From Paulownia fortunei (Eukaryota; Streptophyta; Magnoliopsida; Lamiales; Paulowniaceae): 64,000 nt of DNA. The notes under the pieces are model-generated. The model worked only from the letters and a program-made list of their open reading frames with translations, had not been told where the DNA came from and made no database searches. The translations under genes and the position numbers were made by a program. Position 1 is the stretch's first letter; each line of letters starts with the position of its first letter. Of this stretch, positions 24,449 through 36,410 are shown one piece after another. The stretch spans positions 10,044,001 through 10,108,000 of the forward strand of contig CM033121.1 of the NCBI GenBank assembly GCA_019321725.1, written 5' to 3'.

Positions 24449-25142
24449 ACCTGACCACGGTTCAGGAACCACCGGTTACGGTTCAGAACCGTCGGTTCCA
24501 CGATTCAAGAAAATTTCGACCCTTAACCTTAACCATCAAGGCAGGTTACGGTCTGGGTTCTAGAACCGCTGAGCCGGTTCCAGAACCGCCGAGCCGGTTC
24601 CGATTACGATTTTGATTAACCGCCGGCTCCGGTTCCGATTCCAACCCTTGAATTTTTTTACCTATATTTTGAAAATTTGTAACTTTTTAACTAACTATTA
24701 ATTTTATAAAATTGTAACTTTTGTAAAACAAAAACAAGGGTTTGAAATTTTAAACATATATTTGAATGAAAAATTTTGAACTTAAATTAAAAAAAATATA
24801 TTATTAATTTTTTAATTTAATAAATGTTTAACTTAAATTTGAAAAAAAATATTATCTAAAATTTAAAGTATCAAATATTCTAATTATAATAAATATATAA
24901 AAAAAAGATATTCAATTTGAAATTTTAAAGTTTAAACTTAAATTTCAATAAAAAAAATTGCACTTAAATTTTAAAAAAATATCCACAAAAATTTAAATTA
25001 TATAATTAAAAACTATTTTAAAAATAAAAATGAGCTTGAACTTAAATTTAAGTTGCCTAGTATCCTCTTAGGGTATAGAGGAATCAAAGCTCACGTAGTT
25101 CTCTTACTTTTTAACCCTTCTTACCTTAGGGAGTAGCGTGGC

Positions 25143-27201
25143 TCAATCACTCCCACCCGTTCCCATCGTTGTTCCATCTATGTCCTCCTCTTGATCTTCC
25201 TCTGAATCCAGCTGATCTTGTCTTCGTACTGAGGCCTTGATCCAATCATCAAGACATGTTTGGGCTTCTAAATTCTCGGGAGACAACGTTGAGCGTTTCT
25301 CACTCAATATATTGCCTCGCGCACTGAAAACTTGTTCTACTGCAACGGTTGAAGCAGGTGAAGCAAGTATCTCCTTCGCCATCACGGACAAAATTGGGTA
25401 CGTTTGCTCCTTTTGCGACCACCATCACAAAATATCGAACTCTTCATCGTCATCTGTCTTATTAAACTCAAATGAAATATTAAAATAACTCTCAAGTTCT
25501 TGGCTAGAACTTGAGGATTCTCGAGGACGTTTAGTTCATTCCCTAAGTAAAAGTTGTGCTGCCGTAAGTTTAAAACCACTACTACTACTAGTTTTATGTA
25601 TATCAACTTGAGTTGATTGTGGACCATATTTGAAACTGTATTCATTATAAAATTCATTTAAAAGTGTTCTAATTTTAAATATAATATTATTAATATCTAT
25701 AGTATAATCATTTTCATTACGTGTTAAAGCATTGTAATAAATTAATAACAAGTCTAGGATCAAAAACAACAGCAATTAAATTAATATCTGGAATTTCATA
25801 AAAATATTTTTTCCATTTCAACTGTATTGATAAAGTACAATTTACTAAATTTTTATCTTGGGAGTTAATATTTTCATGTAAAACTGATGCAATATTACAA
25901 TAATTTAATAATACTAAATGAGAAGTTGGGGAATAAACACTAGATAATTATAAAGTAGCATCATTAAATATTTTTAAAATATTACAAAATTTTTTGACAT
26001 ACTGTCCAATGATGTGGATATAAATGAAAATGAGTAGAAATAATTTGTACAAAAAATTGACATAATAAATCTTTATAGTCGATAGATTCTTCTAATAATC
26101 TATATGTTGAATTCCAACCGGTTGGAACATTCCGTGAAAATTTTTTAGGCCTCACACCATTAGCCTTACAAAATCTAAACCATTGTTTATTAATATGTGG
26201 ATGTGTCCATAAATAAGAAAATATTTGTCTAATTGGTTTAAGTTGATTATCTAAAACTTTTAAGCCATCTTGTACACATAAATTTAAAATATGACATATA
26301 CATCTAATATGAAAAAAATTTATCACCAATTGATGGTTCACATACAACTTTAAGATCACTAATACTAGCATTATTAGCTGCAGCATTGTCAAATGATATT
26401 GAAAAAAATTTATTAACTAAATTATATTCTTCAAATATTAAAAATATAATTTGTGAAATATTTGCCGTTGTGTGTGGACTATCAAAAACTCTAAATGCAA
26501 GTAATCTTTTTTGAAGTATCCAGGAATCATCAATCCAATGACATGTAATACCCATATATGAATGTATTTGTTAATGATCACTCCAAATATCACTACATAA
26601 AGAAATTTTATTATTTACATTATTTAATAATTCTTTTAACTCTTTTTTAGATTTATTATATAATTTTTTTACATAGCGTGTTAGTGTGGTTCGTGGAATA
26701 CCTTTTGGCTGCCGGATTATATGTTGTTTGAATTAATTCATTAAAAAAGAATTTATTTGCAAAACTAAAACTAAGATGTTCAACAGAAATAAATCTAGCT
26801 AAATTTTCTCTACATCTAACATCATTATATTTAAATAAAGAAAGATCATTACCTCCATCGGTGCCGGAAGATGCGAATGATGGCATTTGAGTTTGGGTAC
26901 CATCAATGTCAAATTCTACTGGATGCTTTTTCTCCACATGTCTTTTCAAGGATCCATAACCGCCTCCGGATTGAAATTTGTAAGATTACGAACAATATTT
27001 ACACTTTACTTGCATATCTCCATTTGGAAGTGTCATTTTATCAAAATATTTAGTAAAAATAGAAGATTTGAGAGATGGAATATATTGAATGTGAGCATCA
27101 CTCATTGTTTCTTGAGTAGTATACAAGTGAGTTTGCTCTTCATCACTTAACTCAACTTCACAATCGATGTTGAACCATAGTTGCTCGTCGGTTGCGGGCA
27201 T
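25143..27201 (-). pseudogene. hAT transposase (BED zinc finger, RICESLEEPER-like)
   Basis: From the ATG at 27201: an acidic N-terminus, a BED finger with CKYC (about 26988-26999) and HVEKKH (about 26925-26942), interrupted by a single in-frame TAA. Then come catalytic-core segments FSISFDNAAANN (26350-26420) and CICHILNLCVQDGLK (about 26260-26310), the NVPTGWNSTYRLLEES block (about 26080-26130), and the hAT C-terminal dimerisation domain with ILASPASTVAVEQVFSA (about 25315-25370). At least three frameshifts follow the finger. It would have cut and pasted the surrounding element; inactive now. Confidence 0.85.
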
Positions 27202-27616
27202 CTTTCCCTTACCTCTATTGCTTGAACCGGCTATTTTTTGATAAATGATAAAAATTTGGTATATAGAATTGAATAATAAATAATTAAATATGAAATAAAT
27301 GAAATATGAAAAAAATTTAATGAAAGAATTAAAATAATATAGAATTGAGAATGAATAATTAATAGTGAAGATTAGAGAATTGAGAATTAGATAATTGAGA
27401 GTTGAGAGTTGAAGTGTGGAAAAAATAAAGAATTGATGGGTATTTATAGAAGAAATTTAAAAAAAAAAATTAAAAAAAGTCAAACGGTCAAATTTTGACC
27501 GTTTGACTTTGGTGGCAACGATAAAAAATTTGACCATTGCCACAAGAGAGCCGTTGCCAATGATTTTTCTTTCTTTTTTTTTTTTCTTGAACCGCCGGGT
27601 CAGCCTGGCGATTTAA

Positions 27617-27668
27617 GGGTCCGAATTTTTCGGACCCGTAACCGGCCCGTGAATCCACAGGCCGGTTA
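27617..27668. repeat. Two perfect hairpins in the hAT subterminal region
   Basis: GGGTCCGAA/TTCGGACCC (27617-27625 and 27629-27637, 3-base loop) and TAACCGGCC/GGCCGGTTA (27639-27647 and 27660-27668) stand side by side 50-110 bp inside the right end. Subterminal repeats of hAT elements bind transposase, so a binding role is likely but inferred. Confidence 0.75.
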
Positions 27669-27726
27669 CGGGTCCACGGGTCAGGCACGGGCCGGGTCCT
27701 GTTTGGACCCGACCCGTGGTCAGGTT

Positions 27727-27885
27727 TGGGCTGGGCGCCTACACGCTGGGTGCCAACGGCAACCTGATGCCCGATGTTGGGTGGCTAACAGCCTACCTAA
27801 CGTCACACGTCGGGTGTCGGTGGCCGTGCACCGAGTGCCTGGCAGCCCACCCGAGGTCACATGTCGGATGGTCGGCAATCTATTT
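27727..27885. repeat. GC-rich minisatellite, right of hAT
   Basis: Continuation of the array at 24310-24448, with CACACGTCGGGTG and GTTGGGTGGCT words. The abrupt end at about 27885 meets AT-rich copia sequence. Confidence 0.7.
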
Positions 27886-28322
27886 TTTTTTTAATGTTCA
27901 AGAATTCAAAATTTTCATAAAATCTTGATTTTTTAGTTTCTTGATCTCATCAAAAATTCTTGATTTCTTAATCTCATCAAGAAATTTTGAAAACTTGATC
28001 AAAACTAGTCTTTTTGATCAAAAATTCAATTTATTTGATTTTTTATTTCTTGCCACACTTTAAAAAATTCAAAATTTCACAAATCTTGAAATTTTTGGAT
28101 CAAGAACTTCAAGATTTGTGAAATCTTAAAGTTCTTGAATCAAAAAATTCAATTTCTTAACTCGTCTCAGTTTTTAAAAATGTTTTAACATTTAAAATAA
28201 TTAATAGTATTAATCTCAAACAAAGAAATTAATTGATTCAAAATCAATCACACATATAAATATTTAATCTATCATATATATTAAATAAACATAATCAAAA
28301 AGTATAAAAAACGCACGAACCC

Positions 28323-28337
28323 TAGCTCTGATTCTAA
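28323..28337 (-). other. Copia primer binding site (initiator-Met tRNA type)
   Basis: On the minus strand TTAGAATCAGAGCTA follows the right LTR directly; the canonical site is TGGTATCAGAGC. The first bases have decayed. It proves the minus orientation of the 13.4-kb copia. Confidence 0.75.
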
Positions 28338-30367
28338 TGTTGGGTTCGCACGACCCCGAAAAACGTATACGCATCGAAATTTAAAAAAATTCAAAAATAT
28401 AAATATATATTACATCATATGTAATTAAAACGAATTTTGGAACTCTTTCGCGATTATTCAGTTATGCATTTTTTGATAGTTAAAGTAAGAGAGTTTCAGA
28501 AACCCTTACCTTAATTTGTACTCCGACTGATGTAGACATTGAAACGATTCAAATCGTTATCCCTGCATGAAAGTATCTCCATGTTCTTCAATTCAAAACT
28601 CCTTTGATTGAAATTTGATTTGGTTCTAGAATACCAAATGTTATCCCTCTAACAATATCCACATCTTGGATACCCACTCGCAACCGCAACCGAACTCTAT
28701 GCTAGTAGTTTTCGATTCGATAATTTTATCATAGAACAATTTTGTTTGAAATAAGAACATAATAACAATTAGTGTTTTAGGTGTTTAATTTAATTCTTAA
28801 TTCAACAATTGAATGAAGAATTAAACTAGATAAAATATTGGCGAACTTTTGGAGATTGAAAGGCAAAGGATGGACGAATTTTGGAGATGAAGAAAACTAT
28901 TTTTCTTCAAGAGAGAGGGGCTGTTTTTCAAGTTTTTTTTTTTACAAAAATCTGCAATAATGTCCACATAAAAAATGTTCAAGAAGATTGTCAATAAAGG
29001 CTACCACAAGTCCTTTCCATGTAGGACTCTTCTTTCTTTTTTATCTCCGACTCTTTTAGTAAGTTTGCTTATCCCATAAGAACTTTCCTTTTTCCTTATT
29101 ATCTCTTAGAAATTGAATTTCCAATTAAACTTCATCTAGGAATTGGATTCCCAATTCAATTTCCTAATGGGCTTCCCACAAGCCCACACGTAATGGGTCT
29201 AGGTCTAAGTAATCAATTAAGCCATACTTTAATTGATCCTATTAATTCATTTAATTAATTAGGCTCATCTTAATTAATTGATCCAATCAATTAATTAAAT
29301 ATTCTCCATTGGACTCCCTAATCCAATTAGGTCCAATCAATTAATCCAATTAATTAATTAAATTAATTCTATACTTGAATTAATTTAAGCCTCATTTATT
29401 AATCACATTAATTAATTTAATCCAACACTTGGATTAATTTCTAGGCTAGAAATGGACTTGTCCAAGTTTTATGTGTGGCCCCTTAGGTTCACTTTAAGTT
29501 AGCCGTGGGCTCACAACTCTTGTAATTTAGTTGAACAATTAATTATTCTGATTAATTAATCCTATTAATTAACTCTCTTGGAATTAACTCATTAATTCCA
29601 AAAAACCCATAAGACATGGAAAACACCTAGTAAAGCATCATGACTCCTAGTCTAAGGTACCTATTCCAATTACTAATACCATGCAAGTACGGTCCTTCTG
29701 TCATCTAATCTCCCAATTGAAGCTAGGGCATGGATGTTAAGTCAAAATTCTATTAGCTCAATAACTATATTTCCATTCCTAGTAGCCTGACTCGATGATG
29801 AACAATTAAAAAACCCTACGTTTAATTTGCATCCAACCTTGGTCAAAGCAAGTACAGTGGAATACATAGGAGATTCACCTATTCATTTAGATAGGTGACA
29901 TATTCTTTGTTGACAACTCATTAATCTTCATACATGAAGATATTATACCCAATATAAACCCTTTATGATTGTCATGCAATCGAAAAATACATCAAAGTAC
30001 AACATGTCATGCATAAGGTTACTATGGTGCCTCAAGTCCAAAAACTAATTCTTGCACTATCGTAACGAGAAAATTCCCATTCGACAATAGAATATTTTCA
30101 ATTGAAAATTTTCAGGTGGGGTTATTCAGTGTACTTGTTTTCAACAAACACTTACATACATGTCCCATCTCATTGATCCTTGATTGGGGACATTTTAAAA
30201 TCACAGCCTTAGAAGCATATTCTATGATCACCATCATATGCATAATCATGCCTTATAGCTATGTGTGATCCAAGAACTTTATCTAATTTTTATGATAAAT
30301 TTAAGATAAAGATTGCTATTTAAATAATACTAATATAAATAAGAATGATTTGAGCACTACTCTAACA
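28338..30367 (-). repeat. Copia 5' LTR (right)
   Basis: Plus-strand start TGTTGGGTTCGCACGA and end CTACTCTAACA, followed by the target duplication. It is 2,030 bp, 125 bp shorter than its partner. By eye the two LTRs differ by roughly one base in ten, so the insertion is old; an alignment is needed for an age. Confidence 0.9.
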
Positions 30368-30907
30368 TCTAAAACATGCCTTCGTCCTTTGGTTAAGTGG
30401 CAAATCCAAGCTACTCACTAAGGACAAGATACAGTACATGGAGATTGACAGAGAATGTGCTCTTTGTGGATCATTGGGGGAATCATCACAATACATTTTC
30501 TTTCAATGCTATCTGGAGACAAATTAGGGGCTGGCTAGGCATCACAAAATCAAAGCTGACAATTACCAATGCATTGAAATGGATCAAAAAGAAAACCCGG
30601 GAGACATCTTAGCAAAGTAAAGCTAAGAGAACAGCACTTTCCTGCACTATATACTGGATTTGGACTGCAAGAAACAGGAAGATTTTTTAAGATCTTAGAC
30701 CCCAAACGAACAACATCATTTGTAGGATTAAAACGCATGTATATAAAGTAATGTTTACTTTGTATCCTCATGTTTTAATCTAATTTGAATCTCTAGCTAG
30801 GGGTCTTTAACTTCTTGTTTCCTGCTTATGTAAGCTTGGGGATGCCCTGAGTACTTGTATAGCACTTTTTTGATCAATACACCTTTACATTTTTCGATCA
30901 AAAAAAA
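30368..30907 (+). pseudogene. LINE tandem-duplicate copy 2, right part
   Basis: Begins with the second TCTAA of the copia target duplication and continues the LINE exactly where it stopped at 17000: AAACATGCC, then the zf-RVT-like CALCGSLGES segment (about 30447-30480), a CAATGCATTGAAATGGATC segment absent from copy 1, the 3' UTR with TTTTTTGATCAATA, and an A-run ending at about 30908. Confidence 0.85.
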
Positions 30908-32430
30908 AGAATGATCTTAATGAGTGGATGGTGTGTGCATCTTCCAATTATGGTGGAAAAAAATTGCTAACCAAGACACTAATCTAGAACATACCCGCAG
31001 TAGGCAAAGCAGAGTTTCACATGCAAATTCAAGATTTTGGCAAATAAATATCATGATCATATAAGGACCAATCTGTCTTGACCTATCAATTCTATGATGA
31101 CCATTGCTCAATTAGAGTGTCAACTAAATTTCTATGAATTTCAGATGCATAGAGCTTGAAAAATCGGACTGAAAAGGCTAGTCGTTCAGAGGAAGAACAA
31201 TTTGCAAAATTGTGGGACTATGTTTAGGAAATTAAACCGACAAATCCCGAAACTATTACGAAATGTCTCATATTTGTGATGATAATATCTTGAGGTTTCA
31301 AAGGTTTTGCATTTGTTGGGGGCAACAAAAAAGCGGTTTCGGAAGGTTGTTGGTCGTTTAATAGGGTTGTTGGATGCCATTTGAAGGGCCCAAGTGGTGG
31401 GATTCTTTTACCTGCAGTTGAGGTTGATGGAAATAATAGCATGTAACCTTTTGCATATGATAATGTTGAAAAAGGAGAAAACTAAGACATGGGTTTGGTT
31501 TTTAGAATTGTTAATTACAAACTTGGGTATCACTAGTAATTATAAGTGGACAGTGATGTCGGATAAACAGAAAGGTTCAATGGATGCCATTGGAAAATTG
31601 TTACCAGATGCAGAACACAGATTTTGTGTGATGTATCTGTACAGTAACTTTAAACTGAGCCACAGAGGGTTGCAGTTGAAAGACTGGTTGTGGAGAGCAG
31701 CATCAACATCACAAATTGTTGACTTCAATGCAACAATGGATGAGTTAAAGAGACTACATGGTACAGCATTTCAGTGGCTAGCAGCTACATCGCCTCAACT
31801 CTGGTCTGAGGCTTACAGCTTACTTTAGCACCTTGTCCAAGTGTGACATCTTGCTTAACAATCTATGTGAGAGTTTTAAAAGAAATATCTCAAAATTTAG
31901 AGATAAACTAACAACTGCAATGCTTGAGATGGTTAGGGTGAGGCTGATGAAGAGAATCCACCAACAGAGGGACTTAGTAATTAAAAGTAGTTGAAATTCA
32001 AGTGATGCTAGGCGAGTTTAAGAGAAAAAAAAAAAAAAAAAGCGCAATGTTTTGCAGTGTTGAGTTGAATGAGCATGACCAATTTGAGGTTATTGGTTCA
32101 TTTCAAGAAAGATTGATAGTGCAATTGGATGAGTGGACTTACAGTTGTAGGAAGTGGGATCCTTCAGCTCCATATAAACATGTGTAGCAGGTTGGTATGT
32201 TTTACATGCATTATCCAACTGATTATTACAAACAAGAGATACAATTGAAGGCATACAGTCACTTGATAAATCTAGTGCATGGTCCTGAAGTTTGGCCAAA
32301 GACTGTTAGGAGTCCTATGCATCCTCTACTTGTAGAAAAGCTTCCTGGTAGACCAAAGAAGGCTATAAAAAACAACCAGGTGAAGCACTTGCAGGAAAGG
32401 GTTAAAAAAAAAAACTGTTAAGGAGATGCA
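30908..32430 (+). pseudogene. MULE transposase, core and C-terminal part
   Basis: Continues the MULE frame after the LINE: a LANKYHDHIRTN segment (about 31036-31071), EEEQFAKLWDY (about 31190), GCHLKGP (about 31374-31393), VDGNNSM, then 144 open codons (31394-31828) with WVWFLELL, LGITSNYKWTVMSDKQKG and AEHRFCVMYLYSNFK, typical of the MuDR catalytic domain. A degenerate SWIM region follows (about 32080-32180; WTYSCRKWD present, last Cys and His missing), then a C-terminal LPGRPKK hook (32339-32359). An A-run near 32026 and several frameshifts break it. Terminal inverted repeats were not identified. Confidence 0.85.
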
Positions 32431-34619
32431 CACAAAAATAAATGCTCAATTGGCAAAGGACCTGTGAATTAGAAGAAAAAGAATGCAAATGGTGATCCAA
32501 GTCAAGCACTAGCTCCTAGTCAACATCACAATTCTGAGACAAGACCTGCAGTGAGGTCAGTTGGTTCAAGAGTTTAAAAACTATAGGTGATTGCAATTTT
32601 TCAAGTAATGTGGTAATATTTTATTGAGTTTTCAATTTTTGAAATCAGACAACAAACTAACAAAGAAAATGTGGTTACACAGTTCAAACTACGGATTATA
32701 ATCTTTTATTTCATTGCCAAATTTATTAAATTCCCTAACAATTTTAAAGTGTATTTTTACTCACATTCTTTTCAGTGGGGCGGAAGCACGACTTGATTGG
32801 TTAACTAGGCAATGTTCTCTCAGTGTTAAGCATGATTAGATGCCGACACAAGATGATATTGGCTTCAGAAGGATGTTAGTTGAAGTCAACTGTAACTCCT
32901 AACCGAATCGGCCCACCAGAACAATTTATAGTTGCCATTTGATTTTCCATAATCAGTGGAAAATAGCAGAAGGCTTCCTGGTTTTGGAAGTTGGATCCAT
33001 GAACCGACGTCTGAATTGAGTATCAAATGGGTATTTATTGCAGTGTTTGAGAATGTTGAAATAAGTTATTTATCTCTCAGTAATTATATTTCTTAATCAT
33101 GATTCTTGGCATATCAAGGAGAGGGATGATGCTCTCTGTGATTGAGAAACTCTTTAATGGATCGAGTTTTGCAGAGAGGAATTTGGATTGCATTTGCAGA
33201 GACTTTGTCCGAGCAATGAATGAATGCAACTTATGATCTGCAAATTCTGTATGAATTGAAGTGGCATATGCATGCACTCAAAACAAACATAAGTTGTCTT
33301 CTTTTTACATGTGATTGTTTACACTGAAACACTTAACATGATGAATCATGGTATGGTTTAAAATAGTAGTGTTAATTCTATGTGGGTTGCATGCTATTTT
33401 TGATGGTCAAATGGCAAAAGATAGCTGTGGTTCATTTTCTTCCATTGGCGCAGGTTCAAGCGAAATGAGTTATTTGTATATACTTTGTATGAGTCACAAC
33501 TGGATTTCAAAGGATGCATTGTTCAGTGTTGGCAATACACTGCTTATATGAGGATGCCCATAATGTGTGTCTGTTTCTCTATGGCTGATTGAAGAAGAGT
33601 TGTCTAACAATATTGGATTATGACATTCTGTATAGCAAATATCTGTTATCATGAAACACTTATGTGTGGCAAAATTGGTTTCTTTTTGATTAAGATGGAA
33701 GGTATACATGCTTGAATTGCTATAAAACATGATATGAAGTTTGTAAGCAAGTTGAGAGAATTCTACTTATCTTTTTACTGCATATAGTTACATTTATTGC
33801 ATAGTTGAGCATTTGTGCATGTTGCAGTGGTTGGCATTACCTAAAACTTTTTGAGTCGTAGGAACATTTGTTCCAGAAAGATGATTAAGTGCAAGATTAT
33901 TTAGTTAAGTGTTTAAGTAAATTAACTAATTTTTTGCATGAAGAGTGAATTTATTTCTAGTGAAAGGCATTCTCAGTGAATGTTTTTTAACTGATTCAAC
34001 ATCAGTGTGTCACTCACTTTTGGTTTTATTTGGACTTCATGCTTGCTGTGTGTCTTCAAAGTATTGTGGATGGATATGTGTGAGACTCCGTATCATTTAG
34101 ATAGATCATCTATTTAAAGGTGCTTTAAGTATTGCATAATATTAAGACATGCAGGATTCACTTGTTTAGGCAAGCGCAGAGCTCTTATGTAATACCTTGA
34201 TATTATACTTTCGAGTTTATCATAAATACTTCACAATTTATGATCATTTGTATCATAATTGTATATGAATTCAAAGAATGGGCAAAATGAATATGCTTAA
34301 GTTAAAGTGGCGGTACAACAATATGATGACAATTTACTCCATTGTCATATGTGAGGATAGGAGAGTCTATCCCATGAAAGTCTTAAAATTAAATGTTATG
34401 TAGGGTGGGGAGGCATGTTAATTAACTAGATATAAGGTATGTTTCCTTATAGTTTTTTTAGGGGTGAATAGACTTTTTAAAAAAAAAAAAAATTCTAATT
34501 TTTTAAAGTCCTTTTTGAAATGCCATTTTTAAATTTTATACTCGTTTCTTTTTTTAAATACTTGCGCCTGATTTTGGTTTAGTGAGTTTTGAAACTGAGT
34601 TGCTCATTAAGATGCTTTG
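32431..34619. other. Unassigned stretch after the MULE
   Basis: No coding region or RNA is supported. It could include the MULE 3' end; I found no inverted partner of upstream sequence. Confidence 0.3.
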
Positions 34620-35790
34620 GTAGGTGTTATTCTTCTAAAAGCAACTCAATGAACTATAGAGTTGTGCAATTAAAATATTGTTCAAACACTTAAAGACATA
34701 TGCATCATTTTGTATGCAATACAAAGTAGTTTGAGTATTATAAACAATTAGATATATTTGCACAAACAAATAAGTAAACAAATTGCTGGAAAGTAAAGTG
34801 TGGAAATATAAACAACACAACAATTTTATAGTAGTTCAAAGGTAGAGTAAACCTTTACTCCACTCTACCCTTGACACATAGGAGGGATCTACTAAAAAAA
34901 ATTAAGACTTATAACCATGTCTATTCTAATACAACACTTAGTTCACTGAGCAAAGTCTCTTGTTTCTTCTCAGCCTCTCGTTCCCCAAAATCTACTGATA
35001 TTGCAACTCCCATATAGGTCCAACCCATTCTTCGCACACAGGTTTGACTGCTCAATCTTCCCATATAGGTGAGAGTTAAAAACTTTTCCCATATAGGTCA
35101 AAGTTTACCCCAATGACTCTTTAATGTTGGTGATAACATGAAAGTTCATTAAGTGTTTTCTCTCATAGACTGCTTTCACATCTTTTTGCATTTTTTTGCT
35201 TAGAAAGATAGATAATGAATATCAAGCTTTTCCTTTGAAGGATCAAGAGCTTCAAAAGGCTATCAAAGAGTTTCTATCCTTTTGTCTTGAGCTTCCTTTT
35301 TATAGCTCTCTCTTATTTTTTTTGCCCGTTGCACCTACATTTTTTGTATCATTGCTGCAGCTATTATGTCACACTATTACGCAGTCATAGTTTGACACTG
35401 TTTCTAGCATGTTGTTCTTTACGTCTTGTCTACTTTGTTTACGCTTTTCTATTTGTTGGTTTGGACTGCAGTGACTTATCAATGCTAGGTTTGCAAATTT
35501 AACTTAATCCTTGGAAAGTAAATGTGTCCTCGCTCCTTTAGTCCTCACATTTGCTAAAACCCTTAGCCTCGCTAAGCCTTCTGCTCCGATCTTGGACTTT
35601 TTCGTTTCAATCTTTAACTTTTCATCATTATTTTATTGTTAACTCTTTTTTTACATCTTATTTGTTTATAGACTAAATTTTCTTTGAGTACTCTCTAGTA
35701 GTGTAGCCTTTACAAAGGTCCTACACAAATATAAAATCTTTCAAGAGTTTAAGAGGTTTATCCTAAACTATCATATTCATCATCAAAATC
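34620..35790. repeat. Probable decayed repeat with TCCCATATAGGT motif
   Basis: TCCCATATAGGT occurs three times in 91 bp (35008, 35059, 35087), each followed by different sequence. Upstream, a TTTATAGTAGTTCAAAGG segment precedes ACTCCACTCTACCC, a pattern common in plant dispersed repeats, but the family is not identified. Short frames here have no recognisable domain. Confidence 0.35.
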
Positions 35791-36190
35791 TATACAAGTT
35801 GATTCTAATAATTTTCCATCTCATCCCAATTAAAACCCGACCCATCCCATTATGATTTTTAAGGACTTAAGACCTGCTCCTTCTTGAACCCGTCGGGTAT
35901 AGGTCAGACTCATTAGACCCATTTTATAATTTTAAAAGTAATAAAATATATATTTTTAAAAAATAACACCACTAAAACTTTTAAAAAATATATTTTTTAA
36001 AATATAGTATTACATAAATACATATATATTAAAATAAAGATAAAAAAATTAAACGAGTCGAATTTAAAAATAAAAAATCAAGAGTGTCTCAGATCCATTT
36101 ATAACTTTAAAAATCTACCCTAAGTGGGACGGGTCAAGAGCAAATATGGGTTTAGACCCGTTCTATTACCATTCCTGTGAGAATCTGTTG
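35791..36190. repeat. Possible hAT-like MITE remnant
   Basis: GC-bearing words AACCCGACCCATCCC (about 35838) and GGGACGGGTCAAGAG (about 36125) with ATTACCATTCCTG at the right end flank an AT-rich core. Such GACCCG-type subterminal words are common in small hAT elements. A matching left end was not found. Confidence 0.35.
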
Positions 36191-36410
36191 TGATTGAACT
36201 CATTGCCCGTCTTAATTAAGATAAGATTGGATACTCAATCTTTAAGTCCCAATGCTAGGATTGAAGTAGGTAGGTGGGATATCTAAATGTTTGACTTTGT
36301 TTTTACTCATTTTAGTTACGGTATATCCAAAGCTTGACTCCAAAGTCCAAATGCTCGAAGTAAAATAGATAGATGAGACTCTAAATACTTGAAAGTTAAT
36401 ATCTTTAACA

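Larger units (their letters stand above)
24449..27726 (-). mobile_element. hAT transposon, 3.3 kb, with defective transposase
   Basis: Ends carry the inverted repeat ACCTGACCACGG (24449-24460; reverse complement at 27714-27725). Flanks show an 8-bp duplication, TGGGCTAG (24441-24448) against TGGGCTGG (27727-27734), one mismatch, as expected for hAT. GC-rich subterminal repeats lie at both ends: AGAACCGCYGAGCCGGTTCC twice at 24562-24601, and two hairpins at 27617-27668. A minus-strand transposase with BED finger and dimerisation domain lies inside. It inserted into the minisatellite of the copia element. Confidence 0.85.
17001..30367 (-). mobile_element. Ty1/copia retrotransposon, 13.4 kb, both LTRs and target duplication
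   Basis: Bounded by the 5-bp duplication TCTAA (16996-17000 and 30368-30372). LTRs at 17001-19155 and 28338-30367 are each about 2.0-2.2 kb. A Met-initiator-type primer site lies just inside the right LTR and a purine-rich tract inside the left one, so the element runs on the minus strand. Pol remnants at 19156-21480 follow that direction. The interior also holds a plus-strand copia scrap (21480-22515), an LTR-like repeat (22860-23700) and a hAT element (24449-27726), which explain the unusual length. The element interrupts LINE copy 2. Confidence 0.9.

Noticed and set aside
24301..24615. 104-codon frame over the minisatellite
   Set aside because: Tandem GC-rich repeats keep frames open by chance; it crosses the hAT boundary.
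26871..27150. Plus-strand frames over the hAT transposase N-terminus
   Set aside because: Antisense shadows of the BED-finger coding region.
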